Positions 13,930 through 14,894 of a DNA stretch of 14,894 bases are shown here, one piece after another. Source of the stretch: Burkholderiales bacterium (GTDB lineage: Bacteria; Pseudomonadota; Gammaproteobacteria; Burkholderiales; SG8-39); assembly GCA_027457185.1 (NCBI GenBank), contig DAIDTN010000038.1, forward strand, positions 1 through 14,894. Reading direction: 5' to 3'. Position 1 is the first letter of the stretch. Each line of letters opens with the position of its first letter. The notes beneath the pieces are model-generated. The model saw nothing but the letters and a program-made list of their open reading frames with translations. It was not told where the DNA came from and did not search any database. Made by a program: the position numbers and the translations under genes.

Positions 13930-14646
13930 TCAGGCATCCAATTCATGTTTATCCAGCCAGATCAACAGCACCAGAAAAGTATAGGCGAGGCGCCGGGAGG
14001 CATTGCCGATCTTGGCGTCGTTCCAGAGAGCACCTAAGGCGTTTCTATCGAGAAAGGGCGCGATCTCCTGGCTGCGGCCAAATAATTCGTCGCCAACATT
14101 TTGCCATTGCCCGTTGAAATACGTTTTGAGCGGGACGGAAAATCCGTGCTTGGGACGATTCCACACCTGTTCCGGCAAGTGCTGTTGCGCCAGCCGGCGC
14201 AGGATGACTTTTCCGCCGGCGCCATCGAAATGAACTTGCGCGGGAAGCGTGAGCACCCGGTCGAGAACCGTGTTGGCCAGCATCGGCACGCGCACTTCCA
14301 GGCTGTGCAGCATGCTGGCGCGGTCGGTTTTCGCCAGGCAGTTTTCGCTGAGATAGGTCCACAGGTCGGCGCGCATCAGGCTGCCGCTGTCGATATGTCC
14401 GCCAAAGGCGAGAGCAAGCTGCCGCCAGCCCTCCAGCGTATGTTCCTGCCGGCAAGCCGGCAACACAGCCGGCACCAGATAGCGTTTGAGACTCTTGCGC
14501 GAAGTCGCGTAGGGACCGAGCTCGAGCTTGCGGTAGAGCAGTAGCTCCTGCCCCGCGAGGCTGCGTCGCAACAATGAACCCGGCATCAGCCCACGGACGA
14601 TCAGGGCGCGCAACGCCCGCTTCGCCAGGCCGTCCTGGCTCCGGCC
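13930..14646 (-). CDS. asnB: Asparagine synthase (glutamine-hydrolysing), C-terminal fragment
   Basis: The minus strand encodes the last about 238 residues of an AsnB-type amidotransferase, which uses ATP and glutamine-derived ammonia to amidate a carboxylate; in glycan loci such enzymes often amidate sugar acids. Diagnostic sequence is YLSENCLAKTDRASMLHSLE with VRVPML after it, then GGKVILRRLAQQHLP and RPKHGFSVPL. The N-terminal glutaminase domain, the SGGIDSS loop and the GDGGDE motif are absent from this strand, and the frame is closed by TGA at 14647-14649. There is no credible start codon for an intact gene (only internal TTG 14613 and ATG 14586). The missing central region appears on the opposite strand immediately to the right, so the gene is interrupted by an inversion or an assembly join. 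Confidence 0.85.
   Translation of the reverse strand, partial: GRSQDGLAKRALRALIVRGLMPGSLLRRSLAGQELLLYRKLELGPYATSRKSLKRYLVPAVLPACRQEHTLEGWRQLALAFGGHIDSGSLMRADLWTYLSENCLAKTDRASMLHSLEVRVPMLANTVLDRVLTLPAQVHFDGAGGKVILRRLAQQHLPEQVWNRPKHGFSVPLKTYFNGQWQNVGDELFGRSQEIAPFLDRNALGALWNDAKIGNASRRLAYTFLVLLIWLDKHELDA
14624..14639. repeat. Short inverted repeat at the asparagine-synthase junction
   Basis: GCCAGG and CCTGGC flank a 4-nt spacer (CCGT). It lies where coding for the C-terminal part of asparagine synthase on the minus strand meets coding for the central part on the plus strand. Short inverted repeats of this kind are found both at inversion joints and at fold-back chimeric joins. Confidence 0.6.
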
Positions 14647-14894
14647 TCATTCCTGCAGCATGTGCGTCAGCTGCCGCCGGCCTCGTGGCTCACTTACCAC
14701 GCGCCTTCGCGGCAACTGGCGATCAAGCGTTACTGGACGATTCCGTCGGCGTCGGAAGCGCATCCGCCCGGGCCGGATGAACTTGCGCAAGAGTTCGATC
14801 GGCTCCTGCAGGACAGCGTGCGCAGCCAGATGGTTGCCGACGTGCCGCTGGGCGCCTTCCTCAGCGGCGGCATCGACAGCAGCCTGATGGTCCA
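14632..14894 (+). pseudogene. asnB: Asparagine synthase central region (ATP-binding loop), fragment on plus strand, right end beyond window
   Basis: The plus strand, in a frame open from 14578 to the window edge, reads APASFLQHVRQLPPASWLTY, then KRYWTIP, then DELAQEFDRLLQDSVRSQMV and ADVPLGAFLSGGIDSSLMV. This is the segment of AsnB joining the glutaminase domain to the synthetase domain, ending in the PP-loop SGGIDSS that binds ATP pyrophosphate. No glutaminase domain precedes it: the DNA to the left codes on the other strand for the AsnB C-terminus. It therefore cannot be an intact gene from here. The exact left limit of homology is uncertain, within about 14614-14650. It may be the displaced middle of the same gene as the minus-strand fragment, or part of a second copy. 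Confidence 0.75.

Overview
The window looks like a surface-glycan (LPS core / O-antigen or glycoprotein) locus of a high-GC Gram-negative bacterium. The lipid A–core heptosyltransferase WaaC and a WaaE-type core glucosyltransferase, together with the high GC content and the style of the proteins, suggest a proteobacterium, most likely a betaproteobacterium. That placement is inference; no rRNA, tRNA, mobile element or CRISPR array is visible.

Layout. (1) 1-783, minus strand: 5' part of waaC, running off the left edge. (2) Divergently from it, a long plus-strand gene train begins at 853 and runs to 12890 with short gaps or overlaps: WaaE-like GT2, Wzx-type flippase, a DUF268 protein, an FkbM methyltransferase, a class I methyltransferase with a hydrophobic tail, a GT11 alpha-1,2-fucosyltransferase, a GT2, a GT4, and then four tightly coupled genes that look like pglC-pglD-pglE-pglF (phosphoglycosyltransferase, acetyltransferase, aminotransferase, 4,6-dehydratase). 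(3) From the right, on the minus strand, lie a GT9 heptosyltransferase-family gene (12841-13869), which overlaps the end of the dehydratase gene tail-to-tail by 50 bp, and the C-terminal part of an asparagine-synthase-type amidotransferase (13930-14646). (4) From about 14632 to the right edge, the plus strand encodes the preceding, central part of an asparagine synthase, including the SGGIDSS ATP-binding loop.

How it works together (inference): PglF-, PglE- and PglD-like enzymes would make UDP-N,N'-diacetylbacillosamine or a close relative from UDP-GlcNAc. The PglC-like enzyme would load the first sugar phosphate on undecaprenyl phosphate. The GT4, GT2 and fucosyltransferase would extend it, the three methyltransferase-like proteins may decorate it, and Wzx would flip it to the periplasm. 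No Wzy polymerase, WaaL ligase, oligosaccharyltransferase or GDP-fucose synthesis gene is in the window.

Most unusual points: the asparagine synthase is split into two pieces on opposite strands meeting at a 6-bp inverted repeat near 14630 (an inversion, or a fold-back assembly artefact); the 4,6-dehydratase has alanine where its family normally has the catalytic aspartate; and short leader reading frames end exactly on the start codons of two genes in the operon.
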